Both the position numbers and the translations under genes were made by a program. Source: Botrimarina colliarenosi (GTDB lineage Bacteria > Planctomycetota > Planctomycetia > Pirellulales > Lacipirellulaceae). From it: a stretch of 64,000 bases of DNA. Shown here piece after piece: positions 7,557 through 17,323 of the stretch (positions within the stretch are counted from its first letter, which is position 1; the number at the start of each line of letters is the position of its first letter). The notes under the pieces are model-generated. The model searched no databases and was not told where the DNA came from. It saw only the letters and a program-made list of their open reading frames with translations. The stretch covers positions 124,001 to 188,000 of the forward strand of contig NZ_SJPR01000001.1 of assembly GCF_007859955.1 (NCBI RefSeq), given 5' to 3'.

Positions 7557-10429
7557 CGTCGGCCCCGGCCCCGGTCGCCCCGGTCGCGGCGTCGATCGCC
7601 GCCGCCACGCTGGTCGCCACGATTCTCTGGCGGGGGCATGGTTCCCTGGGCCGTTAAGGCTCGGGCGAGGGCTTGGCGGACCTCATTGCTGGCGACGCCC
7701 CCCTCAAGCTGCATGACCTGGACGGTCGTCGTCGGCCGCGCTTGTTGGTCGATGTCTTCGATCGTTTCGAGCACGCTGTCGAAGACCTCGTTCCGCGCCG
7801 AAATCACGACAACATTCGCCGCGTCGTCCGAGCCGAGCGACAAGATGCCGCCGAAAGGGATCCCCGCCGGCTCGGTGGGGTCGCCGGCGCCGTGCTGGAT
7901 ACGTGTCAGGTAGCGCGTCGCGGCGCCCTTCGCCTTTTGCTCTTCGGTGTCGAACTCGCGGTCCCCCTTGCTGAGCAGATCGCGGTAGACGTCCTTCAGC
8001 GCCGACACAACGACCGACGCCTTCGCGTAGCGAAGCTTCACCGTCACGGTGCGGCGCGTGAGGATCCGATCGGCGACCGGTTGGCGGTCCCAGGCGTCGA
8101 TCAGCCGTTGGATCTCGCGCAGCTGCGCTGACGTCGCGTTCGCGACCAGGATCGAGCTGCTCCAATCGTCCGCCAAGAACCGTAGCGGCATGCGCTTCGA
8201 CAGCCGGACCGGTTCGTCGTCTTCCGACTTGACGCCGCGGATCCGGCCCCACCAATCGACGACTTGATCGTCGTCCTCGGCGAGGAAGTCTTTGAAGTAG
8301 ATCTCAAGGTTGATGACGATGTCGTCGGGCGTGCGGTTCTTCACGTGGAAGACCTCGTACCGCGCCGGCGCTGGCGCCAATTCCGAGGCGAGTTCCTCGA
8401 GGCGATCGAGCGCCGCGGTGTCGTCCGAAGAGATAACGATCCGGCCACGGGGATCGACCTGCACCGTCACAGGGGCGCTGGTCGTGTCGTCCGCTCCGTC
8501 CATCGGGCCGGTCGTGTTCGCGAGCAAATGGAATGGCGAGCCGCCCCGGGTGACGGTCGCCACCTTGGCGGGCGCCGAGTCGGCGTCGGACTCTTCCTCC
8601 TCCTCGGGGGCCTTCTCCGCGGCGGGCGGGGGGACGATCAACTCGGTCTCGCCACCGACCGCTGGCCAGGCCTGTTTGAGTTGATCGATCAACCGCTCGG
8701 TCGCCTCCGGGTCGAGCGAGTCGAGCACCCGCACGCGGCGCCGGTCCTCGGCCTCACCGATGGGCTCGCCCAGTTTCACCAACAGGTCGCGCACCTCGTC
8801 GAGTTGCTGTGGCGTGCCGCGGACGATCAGCCGGTTGTTCTCGATGTCGGCGTCGACGCGGAGGATCGTCTCGGGCTCGTCGTCATCGTCGTTGTTATTG
8901 TTGCGGAAGCTGAAAAAGTACGGGTTGTCGTTGCTCTTCTTTTTCTTCTTCGGCTGATTGATGATGAGCGACTCGATCGAGCCGGCGACCGCCTCGGCGG
9001 GCAGACGGCGGAGCCAGAAGACCTCGACCAGGGTTTCCGCGCCGTCGAGCTGTTCGATGAGCGATGCGATCTTCTTGTGGTCGGCGTCGGTCGCGCGGGC
9101 GAAGATCGTCTTGCTCTCTTTGTCGCCACGGAGCTCGGCCAGTGGGCTGAGGTTGCCGATCTCCTCCAGCGCGCTGATGACCGCTTGCGGGTCGATTGTT
9201 TTCAGGCGGTACTGCTCTAGCGACCGGTCGACCGGACCGGCGGCCGCGTCGGCCGAGGCGGCGTTGGCTCCGCCGGCCGGGACGTCGAGCGACTCGATGG
9301 TCCGCTCGATGATCCGCATCTGCTCCGGCGGGGCGTTCGCCAGGACGCTGTTGCGCTGGCGGTTGTAGGCCAAGTAGACCGGCGGGCCGTCCTTCTGCAG
9401 CAGCCGCACGACGTCCTTGCCGCTCTGGGCGAGTTGCTGCATGAGCTGCATCTTCTGCTGCTGCATCTGCAGCTCCATCTGGCTCGGCCGGCTGTTGGGG
9501 TCGAGCCCCAACACGACGTAGAGCGTATCGATGACCGACGCCGCCTGGATGTAGCGCAGCACAAACTCACGCGGCACCTCGCGCCCTTCGGCGGCGAGCC
9601 GTTCGTTGTTGAGCAGCGCGCTGACCATCCGCAGGTTGGCGACGGTGTCGATCAGCAGCAGCCGCTTGGTCGCCGTCAGGGGCATGACCTTGGCGTGCGG
9701 GCTGAGCGCTTGCTTGACGTCCTCGGAGGCTTGTTTGACGTCGAGGTCGGGCGGCAGCTCGAGCGACAGCTTCACGAGGTCGTGCGGCTGGCGGTCGTAA
9801 AGCTCTTCCTCGGTGACGCGCGGCACGAGGCTCGGATCGACCGCGTCGAGCTTGATGACGCTCAGCACCTCACCGGACAGCAGCAGGGCGTAGCCGCGCG
9901 CCTGGAGGTGGCGGTTGATCAGGTCGCGGGCCTCGTCGATCGAGTAGGCGCGCTGCGTCGTCAGATTGAGATAGTCGCTGGGCAGCTCGCGCCAGTCGAG
10001 CGACAGGTTGCTGACGTTCGCCAGCCACTGCAACACGTCGGCCCACGCTTGGCCATTGAACGAAAACGTGATCCGCCCGCTCGCGTCGGGCTTGGCCTCG
10101 AGCTCGCGCGGATCGGGGGGCTTCGGCGGCTCGCTGGAGCGCTTCACCGGGCCGTCTTTTTTATCGTCGGCCTTGTCCTCCTTCTTTTCCTTGTCGTCTT
10201 CCTTCTTCTCCTCGGCTTTCTCGTCCTCTTTCTTTTCTTCCTGTGGGGCCGGGGAAGGGGCGCCGCGTTGGCGTCGCGCCGCTTCGATCTTGGCCCGGAT
10301 CTCCGGCGGCACGCCTGCCGGGATGGCGTCGCCATACTGGCCGTACGCGGATTCGCTCGCCGTCACCCCGAAGAAAAGGGCGAACGTGAGGGCGACAGCA
10401 AGGTGGGCCTTAAGGGCTCGGGCGAACAA
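7553..10429 (-). CDS. Exported protein with multiple secretin N / NolW-like domains, no secretin barrel
   Basis: A 958-residue protein. Residues 1-31 are a signal peptide (LAVALTFALFFGV, cleavage near SAYGQ), followed by a Lys/Glu-rich linker (about 45-115). An STN-like domain starts near FSFNGQAWADVLQWLANVS, and then come four or five repeats of the secretin short-domain type, each alternating strand-helix with a sequence like NRLIVRGTPQQLDEVRDLL or NVVVISARNEVFDSVLETI. The C-terminus is a Gly/Arg/Asp-rich tail. The beta-barrel region of true PilQ/GspD secretins is missing. Such repeats form ring-like periplasmic assemblies; here I infer an envelope scaffold of unknown substrate. Planctomycete genomes often encode proteins of this kind. 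Confidence 0.85.
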   Translation of the reverse strand: MFARALKAHLAVALTFALFFGVTASESAYGQYGDAIPAGVPPEIRAKIEAARRQRGAPSPAPQEEKKEDEKAEEKKEDDKEKKEDKADDKKDGPVKRSSEPPKPPDPRELEAKPDASGRITFSFNGQAWADVLQWLANVSNLSLDWRELPSDYLNLTTQRAYSIDEARDLINRHLQARGYALLLSGEVLSVIKLDAVDPSLVPRVTEEELYDRQPHDLVKLSLELPPDLDVKQASEDVKQALSPHAKVMPLTATKRLLLIDTVANLRMVSALLNNERLAAEGREVPREFVLRYIQAASVIDTLYVVLGLDPNSRPSQMELQMQQQKMQLMQQLAQSGKDVVRLLQKDGPPVYLAYNRQRNSVLANAPPEQMRIIERTIESLDVPAGGANAASADAAAGPVDRSLEQYRLKTIDPQAVISALEEIGNLSPLAELRGDKESKTIFARATDADHKKIASLIEQLDGAETLVEVFWLRRLPAEAVAGSIESLIINQPKKKKKSNDNPYFFSFRNNNNDDDDEPETILRVDADIENNRLIVRGTPQQLDEVRDLLVKLGEPIGEAEDRRRVRVLDSLDPEATERLIDQLKQAWPAVGGETELIVPPPAAEKAPEEEEESDADSAPAKVATVTRGGSPFHLLANTTGPMDGADDTTSAPVTVQVDPRGRIVISSDDTAALDRLEELASELAPAPARYEVFHVKNRTPDDIVINLEIYFKDFLAEDDDQVVDWWGRIRGVKSEDDEPVRLSKRMPLRFLADDWSSSILVANATSAQLREIQRLIDAWDRQPVADRILTRRTVTVKLRYAKASVVVSALKDVYRDLLSKGDREFDTEEQKAKGAATRYLTRIQHGAGDPTEPAGIPFGGILSLGSDDAANVVVISARNEVFDSVLETIEDIDQQARPTTTVQVMQLEGGVASNEVRQALARALTAQGTMPPPENRGDQRGGGDRRRDRGDRGRGRR

Positions 10430-10522
10430 GACAACGCTCCGTCGGACGAGTGGCGGTCGCGGGCCTACGTCCGCGTCCCTCTACTGTACCCGCAACGGAG
10501 GCGCGACCCCAAACACGACGGG

Positions 10523-10942
10523 TCAAGAACGGGCGTCCCAAGGCGCCGTGAGGGCCGAGGCGCCGCCGGCCGTGACGCCGACGACAAAAACCCCGTCTTC
10601 GGGGGGGCCCTGGTCCAGCGCCGGCTTGAGATAGGGGAACGCATCGGCGAGATCGCTCTGCGCGTCGTCCCACCCGATCGCCCGGGCGAGGACGGTCGTT
10701 GGGTCGCTTTCACTAGGGGAATCGTCCCCCGCCGCCTGGGCCGCAATGGCGTCGTCGATGGCGTCCTCGCCCAGCCAGCCACGGGCGATCTCGCCGCCGA
10801 GTTCGTCCTCGCAGTCGAGCAGCACGATCATCGGGTGCGCGACCCCCGCCTCGACCGCCTCGTCGTACGCCTCGAAGACGAGCGGCAGGGCGCTCTCCAC
10901 GAGCGACTGTTGGAGTTCGAGCGGATCGTCTTCGGGCGTCAT
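10523..10942 (-). CDS. Small acidic hypothetical protein
   Basis: A 139-residue protein from the ATG at MTPEDDPLEL; a start 12 codons upstream is possible but adds untypical residues. It is strongly acidic, with two predicted beta-alpha elements (ALPLVFEAYDEAVEAG, HPMIVLLDCEDELGGEIA) and a hydrophobic strand near the end (GVFVVGVTAGG). There is no signal peptide and only one cysteine (a second, at C-terminal position of the upstream extension, is lost with this start). It lies about 90 nt upstream of the secretin-N gene on the same strand and may share its transcript. I cannot assign a family; the LLDCEDELGGEIARGW stretch would be the best query. Confidence 0.6.
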   Translation of the reverse strand: MTPEDDPLELQQSLVESALPLVFEAYDEAVEAGVAHPMIVLLDCEDELGGEIARGWLGEDAIDDAIAAQAAGDDSPSESDPTTVLARAIGWDDAQSDLADAFPYLKPALDQGPPEDGVFVVGVTAGGASALTAPWDARS

Positions 10943-11019
10943 GCAGCGAAAGAGAATCGACGCGCCGCTCGCTGGCAAGGGGACCGGCGCCGACGAGACG
11001 CTTTAGCGTGCGGTGAGAA

Positions 11020-11101
11020 CGAGCCGTGACCGTCAGGGAGCGACCGAGCGACCGAGCGGCGTGGCGGCTTGTTGGGTCGCTCCCTGACGGTCGCGGCTCG
11101 T
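11020..11101. repeat. Palindromic repeat, family D
   Basis: Left arm GAGCCGTGACCGTCAGGGAG (11021-11040) continues with CGACC; right arm GGTCGC TCCCTGACGG TCGCGGCTCG (11075-11100) is its near-perfect inverse. The loop is about 30 nt. Confidence 0.8.
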
Positions 11102-11113
11102 GTACCTTCCACC

Positions 11114-11160
11114 AAAAAAACGAAGCCCGACCTCGCCACGTTGGCGAGGCCGGGCTTTTT
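11114..11160. terminator. Strong bidirectional intrinsic terminator
   Basis: An A7 run, then AGCCCGACCTCGCCA, a CGT loop, TGGCGAGGCCGGGCT and T5. It works as a terminator on either strand. On the plus strand no gene precedes it, so it most likely ends a minus-strand transcript coming from 11170-11430. Confidence 0.85.
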
Positions 11161-11163
11161 CTT

Positions 11164-11430
11164 TCATGCTTTGAGCACGCGCGGGGTGATCAGGTCCTTT
11201 GCGTGTCGAAGCAGGTGGTGGTCGCTGTCAGCGACCCGCCGGTCGCTTCAGGCCAGACCACCTGGCTGGCTAAGAAAACAGTCGGTCAAGGTACCACCTC
11301 CTTCATACTGAGTGCCGGCCGAGCGGGACGTGAATGCCAGAGACACTCCCGCGGGGCCCTTTCGTCCGTCACGCCGCGTCAGCGTGACCTCGACGCTCTT
11401 TAGTTTAATCGGCGCTCCTGACCAGAGCAT
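11164..11430 (-). other. Candidate small transcription unit (sRNA or interrupted small ORF)
   Basis: Reading the minus strand, AAGGAGGTG (a nine-base match to the anti-SD complement) stands 6 nt before a TTG. That frame has 13 codons, an in-frame TGA, then 27 codons and a TGA at 11166-11164, directly before the terminator. A 7-bp hairpin AGCGACC-GGCG-GGTCGCT follows the first TGA immediately. Upstream, ATCGGCG...CGCCGAT forms another stem (about 11407-11457). The ATG within the SD region gives a different frame, also with an early TGA. It could be a regulatory RNA, a decayed gene or a recoded small protein; I cannot decide. Confidence 0.35.
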
Positions 11431-11631
11431 CAGAGATTTCTTAGCAGGAAACGCCGATCCGCAATTTTTGACGCTTTCTCCACCCCGTTGGTTCGCGAAA
11501 AAGCCCAGGAAATCGGCGCCGGCTGCTTGCGTTTCTGGCGCCCGTGATTCTCAGTCCCGTCCCGAACCCCGTCCGCCGCCTCACAGTCCCTAGCCTTCCG
11601 ACGACTCGCTATCATCCCGCTTGGTGATCCC

Positions 11632-13071
<1,440 letters not shown>

Positions 13072-13087
13072 CGCCAAAGGCTCGCGA

Positions 13088-14155
13088 CTAGTCCACCGGC
13101 TGCAGAAGCAACGAGTGCCAGCCGGTGCTGTAGGTCTCGAAGCCGGGCGCCTGGGCGTGGGAGACACAGGTCCGCCGGCCGGCGAGGTCGAGCATCTTGA
13201 AGGTCTTGGCCTCGGCGAACAGTTCTTGCTGGCCGGGCAGTTGGAGGCGGTCGTCCAGCTGCTTGCCCCACGAGTCGGCCAGCACGCGCCCGTCGTCGTC
13301 GCACAAGACGCAGCGGGTTGCTTGCCGTTCGCTCTCGGCGAGGGGGACGTTCTCAACGATCGTTTGGGCAAGTCCCTCCCAATTGAACAGGACGCCTAGT
13401 ACGCCGAGCAACTTGCCGTCGCTCTGCCCGCCGGCGCGGACGCCGCACGAATAGACCAGCACGCTTTGATCGCCCACTAGCGAAGAGCGGTGGGCGGACT
13501 CGAAGCCATAGTCGTCGCCACTGTGGCTGTCGCGGGCTTGGCGATACCAATCGCTGTGCGCCGCCGACGAGCCGACCGACCTGTAGAGATCGGGTCGTCC
13601 GTTAGCGACAATCTGCCCGCGGTCGTCGCAGAGAACGAGATCGAAATAGACGGTGTACGCGCCCAGAATGACGCCCATCCGTTGTGAAGCGTGAGCAAGC
13701 GTCGGGGTCGTCGGATTGCTGAGGGCGTCGACGAGGCTGCTATCGGTCGCCCACCACCGGACGTCACAGGTCCGTTCGTAGAGGTTGCGGTCGACCAGAT
13801 CGATGTTCACTAGCGCGAGGTCCGACAGCCGCGTGCCGCGGATGCTGGAGCCGATCAGTTCCATGAGCTGATCGATCGACCCGCGCGTCTTGTTGGCGAG
13901 CCCGTTCGCGACTTGCGAAGTCTTCGCGCCGAGCCCCTGCATCTCTTGGGCGACGACGCTGAAAGCGGCGCCCGATTGGCCCGCGCGGGCCGCCTCGATG
14001 CGGGCGTTGAGCGCCAGCAGTTTGGTGTCGGCGTTGATGTCGTTGATCTCGCCGATCGCGCTGGTCATCGTGTTCGAGAGGTCGGCGACGAATTGGGCGA
14101 TCTCGGCGGCGCTGCCACGGTCGGTGGCCGGCGAAGTGGTTGTGGCGGAACTCAT
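13088..14155 (-). CDS. Soluble MCP-like protein with C-terminal Cache-like sensor
   Basis: A 355-residue protein with an inverted chemoreceptor order. Residues about 15-100 are a short MCP signalling-type coiled coil that includes the hallmark INADTKLLALNARIEAARAG and AFSVVAQEM. From about 115 to 350 is a Cache/PAS-like sensor fold (YFDLVLCDDRGQIVANG, LLGVLGVLFNWEGL, CVLCDDDGRVLADSWG). I find no transmembrane segment or signal peptide, so the sensor should be cytoplasmic. The ATG at MSSATTTSP is chosen; the open frame upstream is not coding-like. It stands alone between rtcB and a small zinc protein. It may act as a soluble input to the chemotaxis-like cluster whose end is seen at the right edge. 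Confidence 0.85.
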   Translation of the reverse strand: MSSATTTSPATDRGSAAEIAQFVADLSNTMTSAIGEINDINADTKLLALNARIEAARAGQSGAAFSVVAQEMQGLGAKTSQVANGLANKTRGSIDQLMELIGSSIRGTRLSDLALVNIDLVDRNLYERTCDVRWWATDSSLVDALSNPTTPTLAHASQRMGVILGAYTVYFDLVLCDDRGQIVANGRPDLYRSVGSSAAHSDWYRQARDSHSGDDYGFESAHRSSLVGDQSVLVYSCGVRAGGQSDGKLLGVLGVLFNWEGLAQTIVENVPLAESERQATRCVLCDDDGRVLADSWGKQLDDRLQLPGQQELFAEAKTFKMLDLAGRRTCVSHAQAPGFETYSTGWHSLLLQPVD

Positions 14156-14385
14156 GAATAGGATCGCATTTGGAGTCGACGAAGGCGCGTAGGCCGACCC
14201 GCTGACGAGTCCTGTTCCGCCTAAAGAGCGGACTCGTGCAAATCGACCTAGTGAGCGAAAGGCTAGGCTGACAACCGATGTGGGCAACCGAAGTGAACTA
14301 AAAAATGTGCAGTTGGTTGTGACAGTCATAGCGGTCGAGGCTAGCGCCGCTGGGCGAACAACGCCGAGGCCCCTATGCTGCGGCC

Positions 14386-14568
14386 ATGGAAGAAGAAGCC
14401 AGCTATGTCTGTGGCGAATGCGGCGAGGAGGTCGTCATCCCCGTTGATCTCTCGGCGGGCTCGTACCAGGAGTACGTCGAAGACTGCCCCGTCTGTTGCC
14501 GGGCGAACGTGATCCATGTCGAGATCGACCCCGAGGGGGGCGTCCGATCTTGGGGCGAACTAGAGTAG
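14386..14568 (+). CDS. CPXCG-motif cysteine-rich small protein
   Basis: A 60-residue protein with two zinc-knuckle pairs, C9-x2-C12 (CGEC) and C34-x2-C37 (CPVC), matching the CPXCG cysteine-rich family found in many proteobacteria and planctomycetes. The acidic remainder (IDPEGG) and length are typical. The molecular function of the family is not known; a zinc-stabilised adaptor fold is the likely reading. It sits about 105 nt upstream of the PPK2 gene on the same strand. Confidence 0.9.
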   Translation: MEEEASYVCGECGEEVVIPVDLSAGSYQEYVEDCPVCCRANVIHVEIDPEGGVRSWGELE

Positions 14569-14674
14569 GGTAGCGAAGCGGCTAGGGGTCGGTGGCTGGG
14601 GCGATGGAATCGCCCGACCGCTGTTTACCCTAGCCACTAGCCACTAGCATCTTGCCTCTAGCCTCTCCTGATCC

Positions 14675-15478
14675 ATGCCCAAGCCCGTCACCTTCAAGCC
14701 TGGTTCGAAGATCACGCTCGCCGACATCGACCCCCGCAAGGTCGAGGGCGATTGGGACAAGGAGTCGGCGAAGGAGCGGATCGACGAGAACACCGAGCGG
14801 TCTCGCGACCTGGCGTACCGGCTCTACGCCGAGAATCAGCGGGCGCTGCTCTTGGTGCTGCAGGGGATGGACACCGCCGGCAAGGACGGGACGATCCGGA
14901 CCGTCATGACCGGCATCAACCCGCAGAGCTGTCAGATCACCTCGTTCAAGCAGCCGAGTCCCTTAGAACTCGACCACGACTTCCTCTGGCGGATCCACGC
15001 CGCCGCCCCGCGGCGCGGCGAGATCGGCATCTTCAACCGTTCGCACTACGAGGACGTGCTGGTGGTGCGGGTCCACGGGCTCGTCCCCGAGGCGGAGTGG
15101 AAGACCCGCTACGACCGGATCAACGACTTCGAGCGGCTGCTCATCGAAGGCCGCGTCAAGATCGTGAAGTGCTTCCTCCATGTCAGCAAGGACGAGCAAC
15201 GCGAGCGTCTCCAGGCGCGGCTCGACAATCCCGACAAACGCTGGAAATTCAGCAAGGGGGACCTCGCTGAACGGAAGCTCTGGCCCGACTACCAAGACGC
15301 CTACGAGGACGCCCTCAACAAGTGCAACACCGAGCACGCCCCGTGGCACGTGATCCCCTCGGACCGCAAGTGGTACCGCAATCTCTTGGTGAGCGAGTTG
15401 CTGAAGGACACGCTTGAATCGATGGACCCTCGGGTCCCGCCAAGCGAGGAAGGGCTCGACGGCATCGTCGTCGAGTAA
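14675..15478 (+). CDS. Polyphosphate kinase 2 family protein
   Basis: A 267-residue PPK2 enzyme, which transfers phosphate between polyphosphate and nucleotides. The Walker A is GMDTAGKDG (about 63-71). The Walker B/catalytic region is GIFNRSHYEDVLVVRVHG (about 115-132), and the lid is RLDNPDKRWKFSKGD (about 187-202). Length and the single PPK2 domain match the class I and class III groups, which convert NDP to NTP or phosphorylate both AMP and ADP; sequence reading alone does not settle which. Start is the ATG at MPKPVTFKPGSK. A ppk1 gene is not in the window. The gene is followed by a family-A palindrome. Confidence 0.93.
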   Translation: MPKPVTFKPGSKITLADIDPRKVEGDWDKESAKERIDENTERSRDLAYRLYAENQRALLLVLQGMDTAGKDGTIRTVMTGINPQSCQITSFKQPSPLELDHDFLWRIHAAAPRRGEIGIFNRSHYEDVLVVRVHGLVPEAEWKTRYDRINDFERLLIEGRVKIVKCFLHVSKDEQRERLQARLDNPDKRWKFSKGDLAERKLWPDYQDAYEDALNKCNTEHAPWHVIPSDRKWYRNLLVSELLKDTLESMDPRVPPSEEGLDGIVVE

Positions 15479-15490
15479 GAGAATGGCCGC

Positions 15491-15573
15491 GTAGGAGGCG
15501 TCTCCGACGCCGATGACGGCCTCCATCTCGAAACGGCGTGTTGCAAGAATCGGCGTCGGAGACGCCTCCTGCA
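15491..15573. repeat. Family A palindrome, copy 1
   Basis: Arms GGAGGCGTCTCCGACGCCGA and ATCGGCGTCGGAGACGCCTC flank about 35 nt. Lies between the PPK2 stop and the SMUG1-like gene. Confidence 0.9.
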
Positions 15574-15601
15574 ATTATGCACGCCGGCATGGAGGGCGAT
15601 C

Positions 15602-16318
15602 ATGTCCCTTGTTGAAGACGCGATTCGCGCCGCCAAACGGCTGTCCAAGGCGGTTGACGCTTTGCGGTTCGACGAGCCGGTGACGCATGTCTACAACCCG
15701 CTCAAGTACGCCTGGGCCGCCCACGAGGCCTACCTACGGCGGATGAACCCCGACGGCGTCCGCGTGCTCTTCCTCGGGATGAACCCAGGGCCGTGGGGCA
15801 TGGCGCAGACGGGGGTCCCTTTCGGCGAGGTGGCGGCGGCCCGCGACTGGATCGGGATCGAGGCCGCGGTGCGCCGACCAAAAGACGAACACCCCAAGCG
15901 GCCGATCGAGGGCTTCGCCTGCCAGCGGAGCGAGGTTTCGGGGCGGCGGCTCTGGGGCCTGTTCGCCGAGCGGTTTGGAACCGCCGACGCCTTTTTTGCC
16001 GAGCACTTTGTCGCCAATTACTGCCCGCTAGTCTTCATGACCGAGACCGGCAAGAACCACACGCCGGATAAATTGCCGCTTGACGAGCGCGAGCCGCTCG
16101 ATGCGGCGTGCGATCAGCACCTGTCGCGGCTGCTCGACATCGCCCGCCCCGAATGGGCGGTGGGCGTGGGCAAGTACGCCGAGAAATGCCTGCTGAGAGT
16201 CGCGGGGGAGGGCGTGCGTGTGACGACCGTCTTGCACCCGAGCCCCGCGAGCCCCGCCGCCAATCGGGGTTGGGCCGAGGCCGCGACGCGGCAGCTGGAG
16301 GCGGCGGGCGTTTGGTGA
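15602..16318 (+). CDS. SMUG1-type uracil-DNA glycosylase
   Basis: A 238-residue member of the uracil-DNA glycosylase superfamily. Motif 1, GMNPGPWGMAQTGVPFGEV (about 59-77), is almost the animal SMUG1 sequence, with the catalytic-water Asn in GMNPG. Motif 2, HPSPASPAANRGW, contains the catalytic His near residue 212. The enzyme would remove uracil and oxidised pyrimidines such as 5-hydroxymethyluracil from DNA, starting base-excision repair. SMUG1 was first described in animals and occurs patchily in bacteria, planctomycetes included, so horizontal exchange is in its family history. ATG at MSLVEDAIR gives the usual length. It converges with the DUF488 gene, with a family-B palindrome between. 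Confidence 0.93.
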   Translation: MSLVEDAIRAAKRLSKAVDALRFDEPVTHVYNPLKYAWAAHEAYLRRMNPDGVRVLFLGMNPGPWGMAQTGVPFGEVAAARDWIGIEAAVRRPKDEHPKRPIEGFACQRSEVSGRRLWGLFAERFGTADAFFAEHFVANYCPLVFMTETGKNHTPDKLPLDEREPLDAACDQHLSRLLDIARPEWAVGVGKYAEKCLLRVAGEGVRVTTVLHPSPASPAANRGWAEAATRQLEAAGVW

Positions 16319-16354
16319 GTGGAGATTAGTGGGGCTAGAGTCGTGCGTGGCGCT

Positions 16355-16444
16355 ACTCCGGGCGCTGACGCTTCCGGCTCGCCAACTCTTTAACCCGGCT
16401 CGCCAACTCTTTAACGGAGAGCCGGAAGCGTCAGCGCCCGGAGT
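16355..16444. repeat. Family B palindrome, copy 1
   Basis: Arms ACTCCGGGCGCTGACGCTTC and its inverse GAAGCGTCAGCGCCCGGAGT. The loop carries a 21-nt direct repeat (CGGCTCGCCAACTCTTTAAC, twice). The right arm supplies the TGA stop of the DUF488 gene at 16431. Confidence 0.9.
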
Positions 16445-17033
16445 CTTGCGACGGTGGTTCGTACGACAGCGCCCCGCCGAGTTCGCGGTAGGCGCGATCA
16501 ACGAGCGTAGTGAAATCGGCGCCCGCGTCGAGGAGCGGGTCGACGCCGACCCGTTCGACGAGCCGTCGCTCGGTATCGGAGTGCTCTTCGATGGCGCCGT
16601 CGGCGAGGAGGTGGCGCACCCGCCAGCCCTCGTTGGTGAGCACCCGCGCGATGAGCAAACCGCGGTGGCAGTCGAGCGGTTCGCGCTCGGCGCACATCAG
16701 GGCGATCGCGTGGTCCGAGGCGCCCCGCTCAAGACGCGTGATCCCCTCTCGGAAGGCCGGCAACTGGGCGACCAACTCGTAGTCGGCCCGACCCTCGACG
16801 TAGCACTCCGGTTCGTCACGCCGAGCGCCGAGCTCTTTGCCGAGCCACACGTAGGCGATCCCCTCGGCCCGCAGCGCCGGCGCGAGATTCTCTTGCCGGT
16901 ACTGCGGCAGCCTCGCTTGCGGGTTCGAGCGGACATCCGCCAGCGCGGTGATCCCCGCCGCCCGCAGCAGTCGGAGAAAGTCGGGCCACTCGTGGGTCGA
17001 GTAGCCGACGGTATAGATCGTCGATCGACTCAT
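16431..17033 (-). CDS. DUF488 domain-containing protein
   Basis: A 200-residue DUF488 protein. The opening strand IYTVGYSTHEWPDFLRLL and ALADVRSNPQ match the family, as does the conserved cysteine motif ALMCAEREPLDCHRGLLI near residue 115. The fold has been compared to small nucleotide or metal-binding proteins, but the biochemical role is not established. Its ATG overlaps the toxin gene's TGA by 4 nt (ATGA), so translation is probably coupled to the toxin-antitoxin pair upstream. The 3' end, including the stop codon, lies in a family-B palindrome, so the last few residues (SQDSGR) are repeat-encoded. Confidence 0.9.
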   Translation of the reverse strand: MSRSTIYTVGYSTHEWPDFLRLLRAAGITALADVRSNPQARLPQYRQENLAPALRAEGIAYVWLGKELGARRDEPECYVEGRADYELVAQLPAFREGITRLERGASDHAIALMCAEREPLDCHRGLLIARVLTNEGWRVRHLLADGAIEEHSDTERRLVERVGVDPLLDAGADFTTLVDRAYRELGGALSYEPPSQDSGR

Positions 17034-17320
17034 CCGTCTAAATGCTGAATATCGCGCGATCCGTGAAGAACACGGACCAATTCAACTGCGTCCTTCGACG
17101 TTCGGAAGAAGATCAGGTACGGACCGGTGGTAATCCGACGCACGCCGGGCCCCAAGTGATCGACTGCCTCGCCAATAGACGGAAACACAGCGACAAGTCG
17201 CATGGTGTCGTCGATCGCCTCTAGCAACCGCCACGCGGCGAGGGGGCTTTGCTCACCGATATGCAGCGAAATCGCATCGAGATCGCGTTCCGCCCGTGGC
17301 GAGTGGAATACAGGCAGCAT
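17030..17320 (-). CDS. RelE/ParE-family toxin
   Basis: A 96-residue protein of the type II toxin superfamily. FHSPRAERDLDAISLHIGEQ is the typical helix 1-2, and VRRITTGPYLIFFRTSKDAVELVRVLHGSRD is the typical RelE/ParE beta-sheet ending in the HGSRD motif. ParE-type members inhibit gyrase and RelE-type members cleave mRNA on the ribosome; I lean to ParE because of the R-DL-I pattern and the C-terminus. It starts 3 nt after the presumed antitoxin and overlaps DUF488 by 4 nt. Confidence 0.87.
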   Translation of the reverse strand: MLPVFHSPRAERDLDAISLHIGEQSPLAAWRLLEAIDDTMRLVAVFPSIGEAVDHLGPGVRRITTGPYLIFFRTSKDAVELVRVLHGSRDIQHLDG

Positions 17321-17323
17321 CGT

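Larger units (their letters stand above)
10943..11631. other. 689-nt intergenic region with palindrome, terminator and possible small transcript
   Basis: Holds a palindrome (11020-11101), a strong bidirectional terminator (11114-11160) and a structured minus-strand stretch with a perfect Shine-Dalgarno site (about 11166-11430). No ordinary ORF is convincing. Positions 11430-11631 should contain the rtcB promoter, but I cannot place it. Confidence 0.6.
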
